Source: JARYLZ01 sp964388275 (lineage in GTDB: Bacteria; Bacteroidota; Ignavibacteria; SZUA-365). Taken from it: DNA of 64,000 bases. Both the position numbers and the translations under genes were made by a program. Positions within the stretch are counted from its first letter, which is position 1. Every line of letters starts with the position of its first letter. The notes beneath the pieces are model-generated. The model had not been told where the DNA came from. It worked only from the letters and a program-made list of their open reading frames with translations, and did not search any database. Positions 23,813-32,133 of the stretch are shown here, piece after piece. The stretch is taken from NCBI GenBank assembly GCA_964388275.1, contig CAYLZD010000022.1, positions 1-64,000 of the forward strand, read 5' to 3'.

Positions 23813-25630
23813 TCATTCCCATTTTCTTTCATCCGATATCAATTCAACGGCCAATTTACGCCCGGCGTCATCGATCTTGTACAGAGGCATTATTCTTCCG
23901 GCGTGCACAATGGCCATGTCGAGGCCGGCTTCGACCGCGTGATGGAGAAAAACGGAATTCAGAGCTTGCCTTGCTCGAGGCGCCAGTCCGAACGACACGT
24001 TGGAGACGCCGAGACTGGTGAAGCAGCGCGGCAGCTCCCGCTTTATCAGTCTGATGGCATCGAGAGTTTCGACGGCCGAGCGCCGGTACTCCTCGTCGCC
24101 GCTGCCGAGCGTGAAAGTGAGCGGATCGAAGATCAGGTCTTCATCCCTCATGCCGAATTTCCGGACGGCAAGATCCCTGATGCGCCGCGCTATCGCAAGT
24201 TTTCCGGCCGCCGTGCGGGCCATTCCGCTCTCGTCGATGGTGAGCGCGATTACCGCCGCGCCGAAATCGCGGCAAAGTCTCAGCACTATGCCCGCCCGGT
24301 CTTCGCCCGACTCCAGGTTGATAGAATTGACGATTGCCCTGCCGGCGATGCGCTTCAGTGCGGCTTCTATCACGGGTGCTTCCGTGGAATCGATCATCAG
24401 GGGCGCCGTCGCCTGCGTGTTCAGCCGTCGCACCGTTTCGATCATGTCGCGGGTCTCGTTGCGGCCGACGTAAGCGACGCATATGTCCAGAATATGCGCT
24501 CCCTCTCGCTCCTGCTCCTTGGCAAGCGCGGCGATGCCGTCGTAATCCCCGGCCAGGAGCAGAGCCCTGAATTTTTTCGAGCCGTTGGCGTTGCAGCGTT
24601 CACCGACGAGAAGAGGCGGCAGATCCATGCGCAGAGGCGTCGCGGTGTACGTGGACGCTGCCGAGGGGACCGCGACAGGCCTCCGCTCCGCGGGCGGAAC
24701 CCTTCCCGCAATGCCGGCCAGGCGGGCGATGTGTTCCGGAGTGGTTCCACAGCAGCCCCCGATGAGCCGCACTCCGTACTCGGAGACGAAGCGGGACATC
24801 CATTCCTCCATTTCATCGGGTGTCAGCCGATAGCAGGAACGGCCGCCGATATTTTCCGGTATGCCGGCGTTCGGCATCGCGAAGACGTGGCCTCGAAATG
24901 CTCCGCAGAGCGCCCGGAGGTTTTCTTCCATTTCTATGGGTCCCGTGGCGCAATTCATACCCAGGACGTCCACTATATCGTACGGATCCATCGCGGCGAC
25001 GGCAGCGCCGATATCCGTTCCCATGAGCATGGAACCCGTGGCTTCAATGGTAACGGACACTATCACCGGCAGTCTCTGGCCGATTGCCTCGAAGCAACGA
25101 CGAGCCGCGGCCAGGGCGGCTTTGGTCTGGAGAAGATCCTGGCAGGTCTCGATGCACAGGATGTCGACGCCTCCCTCGATGAGGCCGGCCATCTGTTCCT
25201 GATACGCGTCGCGCAAATCATCGAAATCGATGTGCCCGAGAGACGGCAGTTTTGTCGTCGGCCCTACGGATCCTGCAACGAAGCGAGGCTTGTCGGCAGT
25301 CGACCAATCCTCGGCCATGCGGCGGGCGATTCGCGCCGCCGCCGCGTTTATTTCCCGCGAGAGGTCCGCGATTCCGTATTCCTCCAGCACGACGGATGTT
25401 GCGCCGAAAGTGTTCGTTTCTATCACATCCGCGCCGGCTTCGAGAAAACCCCGGTGTACGGACTCCACCGCCTCCGGCCTCGAGATTACGAGATGCTCGT
25501 TGCACCCCTCGAGATCGGCGCCGCCGAAATCCACGGCGCTCAAACCCAGCGCCTGCAAGCTGGTGCCCGTGGCGCCGTCGAATACGAGCACCCGCCGGTT
25601 CAGCTCTTCAATGAAATGAGGATATTCCAT
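23813..25630 (-). CDS. metH: MetH N-terminal half: homocysteine plus pterin modules only
   Basis: 605 residues. The homocysteine-binding domain is at about 1-305, with zinc ligands Cys227 (GMNCATG) and Cys293/Cys294 (GGCCGTTP). The methyltetrahydrofolate (pterin) domain is about 335-600, with conserved VGERCNANGSKKF, LDICVAYVGRN and GVSNVSFGL. Normal MetH continues with the B12-binding and activation modules. Here the frame ends (AVELISDERKWE then TGA) exactly at the domain boundary, and FAH begins 49 nt later. There is no cobalamin motif (DxHxxG) downstream. It may be a split MetH with the cobalamin part encoded elsewhere. No frameshift remnant is visible. Confidence 0.88.
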   Translation of the reverse strand: MEYPHFIEELNRRVLVFDGATGTSLQALGLSAVDFGGADLEGCNEHLVISRPEAVESVHRGFLEAGADVIETNTFGATSVVLEEYGIADLSREINAAAARIARRMAEDWSTADKPRFVAGSVGPTTKLPSLGHIDFDDLRDAYQEQMAGLIEGGVDILCIETCQDLLQTKAALAAARRCFEAIGQRLPVIVSVTIEATGSMLMGTDIGAAVAAMDPYDIVDVLGMNCATGPIEMEENLRALCGAFRGHVFAMPNAGIPENIGGRSCYRLTPDEMEEWMSRFVSEYGVRLIGGCCGTTPEHIARLAGIAGRVPPAERRPVAVPSAASTYTATPLRMDLPPLLVGERCNANGSKKFRALLLAGDYDGIAALAKEQEREGAHILDICVAYVGRNETRDMIETVRRLNTQATAPLMIDSTEAPVIEAALKRIAGRAIVNSINLESGEDRAGIVLRLCRDFGAAVIALTIDESGMARTAAGKLAIARRIRDLAVRKFGMRDEDLIFDPLTFTLGSGDEEYRRSAVETLDAIRLIKRELPRCFTSLGVSNVSFGLAPRARQALNSVFLHHAVEAGLDMAIVHAGRIMPLYKIDDAGRKLAVELISDERKWE

Positions 25631-25791
25631 GGGATAATTCCATCAGCCGATGCAATATTATAAAATTCGGCGAAAGTTAATGATGCCGCCGGCGAAGGCG
25701 ATGCCGTCCGAGGCAAGAGGGACATCGGGCGTCCGCCGTTCCGGGAGAACAGTCGAACAGCGGATTCTTCGGAGCCGGGCATCCCGAGCGG

Positions 25792-25822
25792 TTGAATCTC
25801 TCGTTCGCGCCTGCTATGTTTC
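25792..25822 (+). promoter_or_regulatory. Promoter of the thioredoxin-like gene
   Basis: TTG (25792-25794), exactly 20 nt, then TATGTTTC (25815-25822). Predicted start near 25828, leaving a leader of about 35 nt before the ATG at 25863. The rest of the 25631-25862 spacer, upstream of the divergent metH, shows nothing else clear. Confidence 0.6.
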
Positions 25823-25862
25823 ATGCCCAGTAAGCGTTCAGTCAACACAGCAAGCGATCATT

Positions 25863-26411
25863 ATGGCTCTAACTTATTCCAAAGGCATGCCTTCAGGCTC
25901 TCCGATCCCGGATTTCTCGCTGCCCGGCGTCGACGGCCGGACATACTCCCCGTCTTCCTTTTCCGACGCGGAAGTGCTTGTGATAGTATTCAGCTGCAAC
26001 CATTGCCCTTACGCCATTGCAAGCGAGGACCGGCTGATCGAACTCCGGAACCGCCATGCTCCGCGCGTGCAATTCGCGCTGATCAATTCGAACGACGCTG
26101 AAAGATATCCGGAAGACGGATTCAATGAGATGACCGTCAGGGCGAGGGAAAAGAAATATCCGTTCCCGTATCTGAGGGACGAATCGCAGGAGACGGCGCG
26201 CGCTTTCGACGCCGTCTGCACGCCCGACATATTCGTCTTCGACAAGAGCAGGCGGCTTCGATACAACGGCCGCATCGACGACAACTGGCAGTCGCCGGAA
26301 AAAGTCTCGCGGCGCGATCTTGAAACCGTCCTGGAAGATCTGCTCGCCGGTCGCGAGATCTCCATCGAGGCCATTCCCTCGATGGGTTGCAGTATCAAAT
26401 GGAAGGCGTAG
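25863..26411 (+). CDS. Thioredoxin-fold redoxin (AhpC/TSA-like) protein
   Basis: 182 residues. Peroxiredoxin/thioredoxin fold with the two-Cys motif CNHCPYA (about 43-49), preceded by IPDFSLPGVDGRTYS, the usual N-terminus of redoxin family members. Later IDDNWQSPE fits the family. It may act as a thiol-disulfide or peroxide reductase; the partner is unknown. No signal peptide is seen, so it is likely cytoplasmic. The ATG at 25863 is chosen because the upstream frame before it overlaps the promoter. Confidence 0.85.
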   Translation: MALTYSKGMPSGSPIPDFSLPGVDGRTYSPSSFSDAEVLVIVFSCNHCPYAIASEDRLIELRNRHAPRVQFALINSNDAERYPEDGFNEMTVRAREKKYPFPYLRDESQETARAFDAVCTPDIFVFDKSRRLRYNGRIDDNWQSPEKVSRRDLETVLEDLLAGREISIEAIPSMGCSIKWKA

Positions 26412-26458
26412 CGGATGCTCGCCGCCGCCGCATGTGCCGACGCTGAAGCGAGGATCGC

Positions 26459-27556
26459 TTAAAATCTGTTTGTAAGAATCGAGGCTATGCGTTCGGCGGC
26501 GCGTCCGTCCCAGAGAGGCGGTATGACGCCCGGTTTCGCTGCGCCGCCGAGCGCCTCGCGCGCCCGCGCGACGATGAGGTCCACGTCCAGACCGCAGAGT
26601 CGATTTGTGCCGATTTCGACGGTCACCGGGCGTTCGGTGTTCTCGCGCAGCGTGAGGCAGGGCACCTGCAGGTAAGTCGTCTCTTCTTGAATGCCGCCCG
26701 AGTCCGTGAGCACAAGCGCCGAGCCGTCCATCAGCGAGAGGAAATCGAGATAACCGATCGGCTCGCACAGATGCAGATGGCCGAGCGAGCGGAACTCGGC
26801 GCCCAGTCCGCATTCTTCCATCCGGCGCATCGTGCGCGGATGCACCGGGAACACGATTCTCGTGTCGTCGCGCAGAGCGGAGAACACGGATAGAATCCGG
26901 CGCAGGTTCTGCTCGGAGTCCACGTTGGACGGCCGGTGGAGAGTCACCAGAGCATATCCGCGCGGCGAGAGGCCGAAGTCGTTCAGGATGCCGCTCGCTT
27001 TTGCCTTGTTCCTGTATCTTACCAGCGAATCGATCATGACATGGCCGACGAAATGGACCTTGTCCGGCGGGATTCCCTCACGCGAGAGGTTGACCATACC
27101 AGCCTGTTCCGTGACGAACAGGTGGTCGGAGAGGTTGTCGGTCACGATGCGGTTGATTTCTTCAGGCATGGACCGGTCGAAACTCCTGAGACCCGCCTCC
27201 ACGTGAGCGACGGGTATGCCGAGTTTCGCAGCCGTGAGCGCGCAGGCGAGAGTTGAATTGACATCGCCGACTACGATGACGAGATCCGGCTTCAATTCAG
27301 CCAGGGCCGTCTCGAAGGCGAGCATGACCTTGGCGGTCTGCTCGGCATGGGTGCCGGAACCCACTCCGAGATAAATATCGGGAGGCGGGAGTTCGAGATC
27401 CTCGAAGAACACCTTGGACATTTTTTCGTCGTAATGCTGGCCGGTGTGCAGTATCAGATTTCGCACGTCGCCGCCGTACGCGCTGAAAGCCCGATGCAGA
27501 GGGGCCGCTTTCATGAAATTCGGCCTGGCCCCGACCACCGAAACGAAAGTACGCAC
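26459..27556 (-). CDS. wecB: UDP-N-acetylglucosamine 2-epimerase (non-hydrolysing)
   Basis: 365 residues. It interconverts UDP-GlcNAc and UDP-ManNAc for surface polysaccharide. Conserved motifs are GARPNFMKAAP at the N-terminus, TGQHYDEKMS, VEAGLRS, and the C-terminal LTDSGGIQEE and RENTERPVT. It starts 1 nt after the stop of the dehydrogenase gene upstream and is the last gene of a three-gene nucleotide-sugar operon. Confidence 0.96.
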   Translation of the reverse strand: MRTFVSVVGARPNFMKAAPLHRAFSAYGGDVRNLILHTGQHYDEKMSKVFFEDLELPPPDIYLGVGSGTHAEQTAKVMLAFETALAELKPDLVIVVGDVNSTLACALTAAKLGIPVAHVEAGLRSFDRSMPEEINRIVTDNLSDHLFVTEQAGMVNLSREGIPPDKVHFVGHVMIDSLVRYRNKAKASGILNDFGLSPRGYALVTLHRPSNVDSEQNLRRILSVFSALRDDTRIVFPVHPRTMRRMEECGLGAEFRSLGHLHLCEPIGYLDFLSLMDGSALVLTDSGGIQEETTYLQVPCLTLRENTERPVTVEIGTNRLCGLDVDLIVARAREALGGAAKPGVIPPLWDGRAAERIASILTNRF

Positions 27557-28879
27557 TTATTTTTTTCCGCTGCCGAGTACGGTCACGTGATTCTTCGGTC
27601 CCTTGACTACCCGGGTGGCGTTGCGCGTGTCGATGATGCGTTTTGCATGGCGCACGATCATGCCGTAATCGTACACGCTGTGGTCGGTCGTGATGACAAC
27701 ACAGTCGGCGCTTTCGAGAAGTTCCGGAGTAAGCGGCTGCGAACGCAGTTTCTTTCCGTTGATCCGGACTGTGGCGACGAAAGGATCGTTGTAGGAGAGC
27801 TTCCTGATGCCGTCGTCCATCAGCAGTTCCATGACGCGCAGAGCGGGGGAGTGGCGGACATCGTCCACATCCCTTTTGAAAGCGACGCCGAGCATCAATA
27901 TTCGCGCGTCTTTGAGTGGGACGGAGATCATGCTGAACACGCGGTACATCATGTTCTTGACGTAGAAAGGCATGTTCTCGTTCGTCTCGGCGGCCAGCGT
28001 GATGAAGTTCGTCTGGAAATCGTATTTCCGCGCGGCCCAGGAGAGGTAGTAGGGATCGATGAGTATGCAGTGTCCGCCGATGCCGGGTCCCGGATAGAAC
28101 GGCATGAAGCCGAAGGGCTTTGTTTTTGCCGCCTCGATGACTTCCCACATGTCGATGCCGCCCATCCGGTCGCAGAGAGTCGCCAGTTCGTTCACCAGCG
28201 CAATGTTCACGCTGCGGAATATGTTTTCGAGAAGTTTCTCCATTTCCGCGACTTTTGGATTGGAAACGGTCACCACCTGTGAGATCACCCGGCCGCTCAC
28301 GAGCGCCGCCGCCTGCGTGCAGGCCTTCGTCACTCCTCCCACCACGACCGGAGTGTTGCCCGTCGTGAAAATCTTGTTTCCCGGATCTATGCGTTCCGGT
28401 GAAAAGGCGAGGTGATAGTCGCGACCGACTACAAGACCGGTTTTCTGCAGTATCGGCAGAACATAACCCTCCGTCGTATTGGGAAACGTCGTGCTCTTCA
28501 GTATGACGACATGCCCCTTTCTCAGTCCGGGAGCAATGCCCTCGGCGGCTTGAACAATGTAGCTGATGTCCGGATCCTTATTGTCGGAGAACGGCGTGGG
28601 CACGCATATGAACAGCACATCGAGATCCGGTACGCTGCGGTAATCCGCCTCTGCGCGCAGGTCTCCTCGCTTGACCACGCTCTTCAGCTCGTCTCCCTCC
28701 ACGTCGTCGATGTAGTTTTTCCCCGCGTTGATGGCTTCCACTTTCGACTTGTCGACGTCGATTCCGATGGTTGGGAAACCCGCTTTCGCATATTCGACAG
28801 CCAGAGGGAGACCTACGTAGCCGAGTCCTATGACTCCCACGGTAAACTGGCCGTTCTGAAATTTGCCGGTTGTTGTCAA
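27557..28879 (-). CDS. UDP-N-acetyl-hexosamine 6-dehydrogenase (WbpA/WecC family)
   Basis: 440 residues. It oxidises C6 of a UDP-N-acetyl-hexosamine in two NAD-dependent steps, giving a uronic acid for surface polysaccharide. The Rossmann motif GLGYVGLPLA is near the N-terminus; KSTTFPNTTEG (WbpA-like) and the catalytic Cys in GIGGHCILIDP are clear. Because wecB is the next gene, the substrate may be UDP-ManNAc (WecC role); the sequence also resembles UDP-GlcNAc dehydrogenases (WbpA). I cannot choose between them. Confidence 0.88.
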   Translation of the reverse strand: MTTTGKFQNGQFTVGVIGLGYVGLPLAVEYAKAGFPTIGIDVDKSKVEAINAGKNYIDDVEGDELKSVVKRGDLRAEADYRSVPDLDVLFICVPTPFSDNKDPDISYIVQAAEGIAPGLRKGHVVILKSTTFPNTTEGYVLPILQKTGLVVGRDYHLAFSPERIDPGNKIFTTGNTPVVVGGVTKACTQAAALVSGRVISQVVTVSNPKVAEMEKLLENIFRSVNIALVNELATLCDRMGGIDMWEVIEAAKTKPFGFMPFYPGPGIGGHCILIDPYYLSWAARKYDFQTNFITLAAETNENMPFYVKNMMYRVFSMISVPLKDARILMLGVAFKRDVDDVRHSPALRVMELLMDDGIRKLSYNDPFVATVRINGKKLRSQPLTPELLESADCVVITTDHSVYDYGMIVRHAKRIIDTRNATRVVKGPKNHVTVLGSGKK

Positions 28880-28895
28880 GCTGACCTCGGAAAGT

Positions 28896-29936
28896 TTATT
28901 GTTGTCGTTGAAGATATTGCTTTTCGTAGTATTCGATGTACTCGCCGGTCATGACGCGTTTCCACCAAGTCTCGTTCGTCCTGTACCATTCGACGGTTTC
29001 ACTCAAGCCGTCCTCGAAATTCACGGAAGGCGTCCAGCCGAGCTCTGCCACGATTTTCGCCGGATCTATGGCGTAACGTCGGTCATGCGCCGGCCGGTCC
29101 GCCACGTATCGGATCAGATTATCCGGTTTCCCGAGCAGGCGGAGTATTTCGCGGACAATGTCTATGTTCCTCCACTCGTTTTTCCCGCCGATATTATAGA
29201 CCTCTCCGGCGCGTCCTCGGGTCAGCACTTCGCGCAACGCGGTCACATGATCTCTTGTGTGCAGCCAGTCACGGACGTTCAAGCCGTCGCCGTAGACCGG
29301 AAGGGGGATATCACGCACGGCGTTGATGATCATGAGAGGTATCAGCTTCTCCGGAAACTGGTATGGGCCGTAGTTGTTGGAACAGCGCGTTATCAGAACC
29401 GGAAAACCGAAGGTTTTGAAATATCCCATTACGATGAGATCGGAGGCGGCTTTGCTCGCGGCGTAAGGGCTTGTCGGGTCCAAAGGCGTGTTTTCCGTGA
29501 ATGCGCCTTCCGGACCCAGAGCTCCGTAGACTTCGTCGGTGGAAACATGCAGGAAACGTTTTACACCGTGCCTGTATGAGGCCTCGAGCAGCGTGTGCGT
29601 CCCGAGCACATTGGTTCTTGTGAAAACCAGCGGTCCGAGTATGCTGCGGTCGACGTGCGATTCGGCGGCGAAGTGGACCACGGAATCGATGCCGTGTTTC
29701 TCGAGTGTGTCGCGAACCGTTTTCTCATCGCAGATGTCCCCGCGGACGAATTCGAAACCATCTTTCAGATCAGCCAGGTTTTCGAGGTTGCCCGCGTAAG
29801 TCAACGCGTCCAGCACCACGATTCCGCCGGTGAAGAACCTTTCCATGACAGCCGCGCGGACGAACGCGCTGCCGATGAAACCGGCGCCTCCCGTCACAAG
29901 CACTTTTGCAGGATCGCTTGGTGGGTTCTGTTGCAT
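28896..29936 (-). CDS. rfbB: dTDP-glucose 4,6-dehydratase
   Basis: 346 residues. It makes dTDP-4-keto-6-deoxyglucose, the common precursor of rhamnose and other deoxysugars. The NAD-binding GGAGFIGS motif (about 16-23) is present, with STDEVYG and the catalytic YAASK tyrosine-lysine. YGDGLNVRDWLH and ERFNQG-type C-terminal features fit RmlB rather than GalE. First gene of the nucleotide-sugar operon, with its own promoter. Other rml genes are not in the window. Confidence 0.95.
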   Translation of the reverse strand: MQQNPPSDPAKVLVTGGAGFIGSAFVRAAVMERFFTGGIVVLDALTYAGNLENLADLKDGFEFVRGDICDEKTVRDTLEKHGIDSVVHFAAESHVDRSILGPLVFTRTNVLGTHTLLEASYRHGVKRFLHVSTDEVYGALGPEGAFTENTPLDPTSPYAASKAASDLIVMGYFKTFGFPVLITRCSNNYGPYQFPEKLIPLMIINAVRDIPLPVYGDGLNVRDWLHTRDHVTALREVLTRGRAGEVYNIGGKNEWRNIDIVREILRLLGKPDNLIRYVADRPAHDRRYAIDPAKIVAELGWTPSVNFEDGLSETVEWYRTNETWWKRVMTGEYIEYYEKQYLQRQQ

Positions 29937-30275
29937 TTTGGAGCGCTGGATAATCCGCTATGATTCAAACTACAAATGTAGAAAAGTTGAAGTCCTTGAG
30001 CAATATGCCCGTTCGGCCCCTCCGGGATACCGGTGAAAAAACGGTCCTGCCGCGAATATTTTTACTTCGAGGCGGGAACTTTCGCGTGGCCGGACGCGTG
30101 TAAGGCGGGCGTCGGGAAACGACCGCCGGCCGGCGAGGCGGCCGCGACCATGCGCCGAAACCGACCGAGCACGCAAAAGGAAAGAAACAAGGACGATTTC
30201 CTGAAGACCGGGACTCGGAACGTCGACGCTTCACACCAACCTATCATTTCCACTCATCAAGAAGGGAGAATCAAC
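29937..30275. other. Intergenic spacer with divergent promoter region
   Basis: About 340 nt between rfbB (minus) and the secreted protein gene at 30276 (plus). The rfbB promoter is near its left end. In the rest I see no stable hairpin, no tRNA and no plus-strand promoter that fits the TTG-N20-TAnnTT pattern. An upstream ATG at 30033 is in frame with the 30276 gene, but its product lacks a signal peptide, so I reject it. Confidence 0.5.
29973..30003 (-). promoter_or_regulatory. Promoter of the rfbB-dehydrogenase-wecB operon
   Basis: On the minus strand TTG (30003-30001), exactly 20 nt, then TACATTTG (29980-29973), a perfect TAnnTTTG. Predicted start near 29967, about 30 nt before the rfbB ATG. 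Confidence 0.75.
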
Positions 30276-31433
30276 ATGCATCGGAAAACACTTCTCATGG
30301 TTTTACTCATTTCGACGATTGCGACGGCGGGCATGTCGGCTCAATCCGCGTCGAACGTCGAAATCATCGATCCGGCCGACATCAGCGGTTTACGGGATCC
30401 GTCGGGAGATCCGTGGACCTCCTACGTCGATGTCGCTCAATTCTATCCGTCCATAGCGCTCAGGATGATCGTCGGCGAGGCGGCGGTCGTTCGGGCGTCT
30501 GATAGAACGGAAATACGATGGGATCACCCCTTGTCGCTTCAGAAGGCGACTCCGTACCTGCCGCTGTATGAATACAACAGCCCTTCGTACGCGAACGAGG
30601 CGATCACCAAACCTTTCATCCTCCGGTCCGAGGACCGCCTGATGATGTTCCGGGATTTCGGATTTCGTTTCCCGTCGGTTACGAAGGACGGCGCGGAATT
30701 GAGCTTTCGTGACGGCGCCGCCGGCATGAACATTTCCGACACGATCGAATTCAGGATAGAGATCGTAGATGCCGGCGATCGACGGGTCATCAAAACACTG
30801 GACGGTTTCATTGTTCCGCCCTGTGACGACTGGAGTAAATTCACCGAAGTGCTGGCCCGCAGGGCGGCATCGCCGGCATTCGCGTCCGCGTCGTATCCGT
30901 TTCTTCTCACCTTGATTCCGGATGACGATGTCCTGAACCGTTCTATACGCCTCAGGGCGACGGCCGTTCACAGGCCGTCGAAAGGCGCGGGTTACGAGGA
31001 CAGAGCCATTTATATGCGCTTTCAGGGATACGAACGGGTGTCAAAACATCTCATCGAGACATGGGGAGAACTGACGGCGGATTTCGAGAAAAAGGCGGAG
31101 ACCTTGATAGCGGAGATGGGCAAGCAGAAGGCCGGGGACGCGATTCCTTACGGGAAAGCAAGGGATGGAAGCATCTCCATATATCCCAGCGTCCTGGCGG
31201 CGAGCGAGCCCGACCTCCTGATCGACGGAGGGGGGAAGGGCTTCGACGGCGATGTGATCGTCACGATAGCGGATGCGGTGGGTCGAGTATTGCATCAGGA
31301 GCGCAGGGAAGCCGTGTCCGACGCCGATCTGATGTTCCGCCTGCCTGCGTCCGCGCTCGGGAGCGCGGTACTCTTCGCTTTCGTACGTTGCGGTGAACGG
31401 TTCAATTACACCCTTATCCGGGTGACAAAGTAA
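30276..31433 (+). CDS. Secreted unknown protein with T9SS-like C-terminus
   Basis: 385 residues. The signal peptide is clear (KTLLMVLLISTIATAGMSAQ). I do not recognise the middle. It is soluble, with no repeats and two or three Cys. The last 85 residues, from SISIYPSVLAASEPDLLI to the end, show the layout of a divergent type A sorting domain: V-I-V-T-I-A-D-A-x-G-R, a run of polar residues, then SALGSAVLFAFV and a basic tail. The usual YPNP has become YPSV, so secretion by T9SS is an inference. The next gene starts 10 nt downstream, so the two are co-transcribed. Confidence 0.7.
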   Translation: MHRKTLLMVLLISTIATAGMSAQSASNVEIIDPADISGLRDPSGDPWTSYVDVAQFYPSIALRMIVGEAAVVRASDRTEIRWDHPLSLQKATPYLPLYEYNSPSYANEAITKPFILRSEDRLMMFRDFGFRFPSVTKDGAELSFRDGAAGMNISDTIEFRIEIVDAGDRRVIKTLDGFIVPPCDDWSKFTEVLARRAASPAFASASYPFLLTLIPDDDVLNRSIRLRATAVHRPSKGAGYEDRAIYMRFQGYERVSKHLIETWGELTADFEKKAETLIAEMGKQKAGDAIPYGKARDGSISIYPSVLAASEPDLLIDGGGKGFDGDVIVTIADAVGRVLHQERREAVSDADLMFRLPASALGSAVLFAFVRCGERFNYTLIRVTK

Positions 31434-31443
31434 GGGGGCGGCC

Positions 31444-31995
31444 ATGAAAAACACAAGATTCATCACGGTCATGATTTTCGCCGCCATGCTGTCGCTTTCC
31501 GGCAGTTCTCTCGCTTCGGATTACCGGGCCGACGATCTTACATACGAGGAGTGGCTGGAGAGATACGGAGGGTACCTCGGCGGCGGCGGCATGGTCTGCA
31601 AAAACGGTTATCTGGATTACTCGCTCGGCGGATTGGGCACGGTTACGAAGTATATCGTTTCACCGGTCATCGCAGTGATCATCGCCACGCGCACGGGTTG
31701 TCCGGTAGTCGGCGCGCTGGCCGGCGGGCTGCTCAATTACGGAGCAACCTTCGCCACCGATGAATTGGCGTGGCTGTGTCGCTGCGCTCCGGTGATGTTC
31801 GATACGGAACGCATTTATCGCGACGCGGACGGCCACCCTATCATGACCGAGACCAGGACGTTGAAGACACAGTGCTGTACGGTCACTCCCGTGCATCTGA
31901 TGAGCACTTTGCTCGCCAAGTGCATGCTGCCTTATCCGACGATAGACATGTGCATAAAAGACACGGAAATCGGGGCGAACCGTTGTTTCAGATAG
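31444..31995 (+). CDS. Cys-rich secreted unknown protein
   Basis: 183 residues with a signal peptide (FITVMIFAAMLSLSGSSLAS). The mature part has nine Cys (including CRC and CC), which suggests disulfides in an oxidising compartment. A Gly/Ala/Val-rich segment (about 67-100) could be a membrane-inserting or amyloid-like stretch. No known domain is seen. It is tied to the secreted protein before it by a 10-nt gap, so the pair may act together. A strong terminator follows. Confidence 0.65.
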   Translation: MKNTRFITVMIFAAMLSLSGSSLASDYRADDLTYEEWLERYGGYLGGGGMVCKNGYLDYSLGGLGTVTKYIVSPVIAVIIATRTGCPVVGALAGGLLNYGATFATDELAWLCRCAPVMFDTERIYRDADGHPIMTETRTLKTQCCTVTPVHLMSTLLAKCMLPYPTIDMCIKDTEIGANRCFR

Positions 31996-32041
31996 ATAAT
32001 TGCGACGTTTTTCCGACGCCTACAGCCCGCTGAAAACACAG

Positions 32042-32080
32042 GAGCCGTCCCGGCATACTCCGGGACGGCTCTCTATATAT
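32042..32080 (+). terminator. Rho-independent terminator after the Cys-rich gene
   Basis: Perfect 12-bp stem GAGCCGTCCCGG (32042-32053) and CCGGGACGGCTC (32060-32071) with a 6-nt loop, followed by TCTATATAT. It lies between convergent genes. Confidence 0.75.
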
Positions 32081-32133
32081 CGGCAACCGCTCGATCTTTA
32101 TATTCTTTACGACTGCAATGGCCAGGCAACCGG

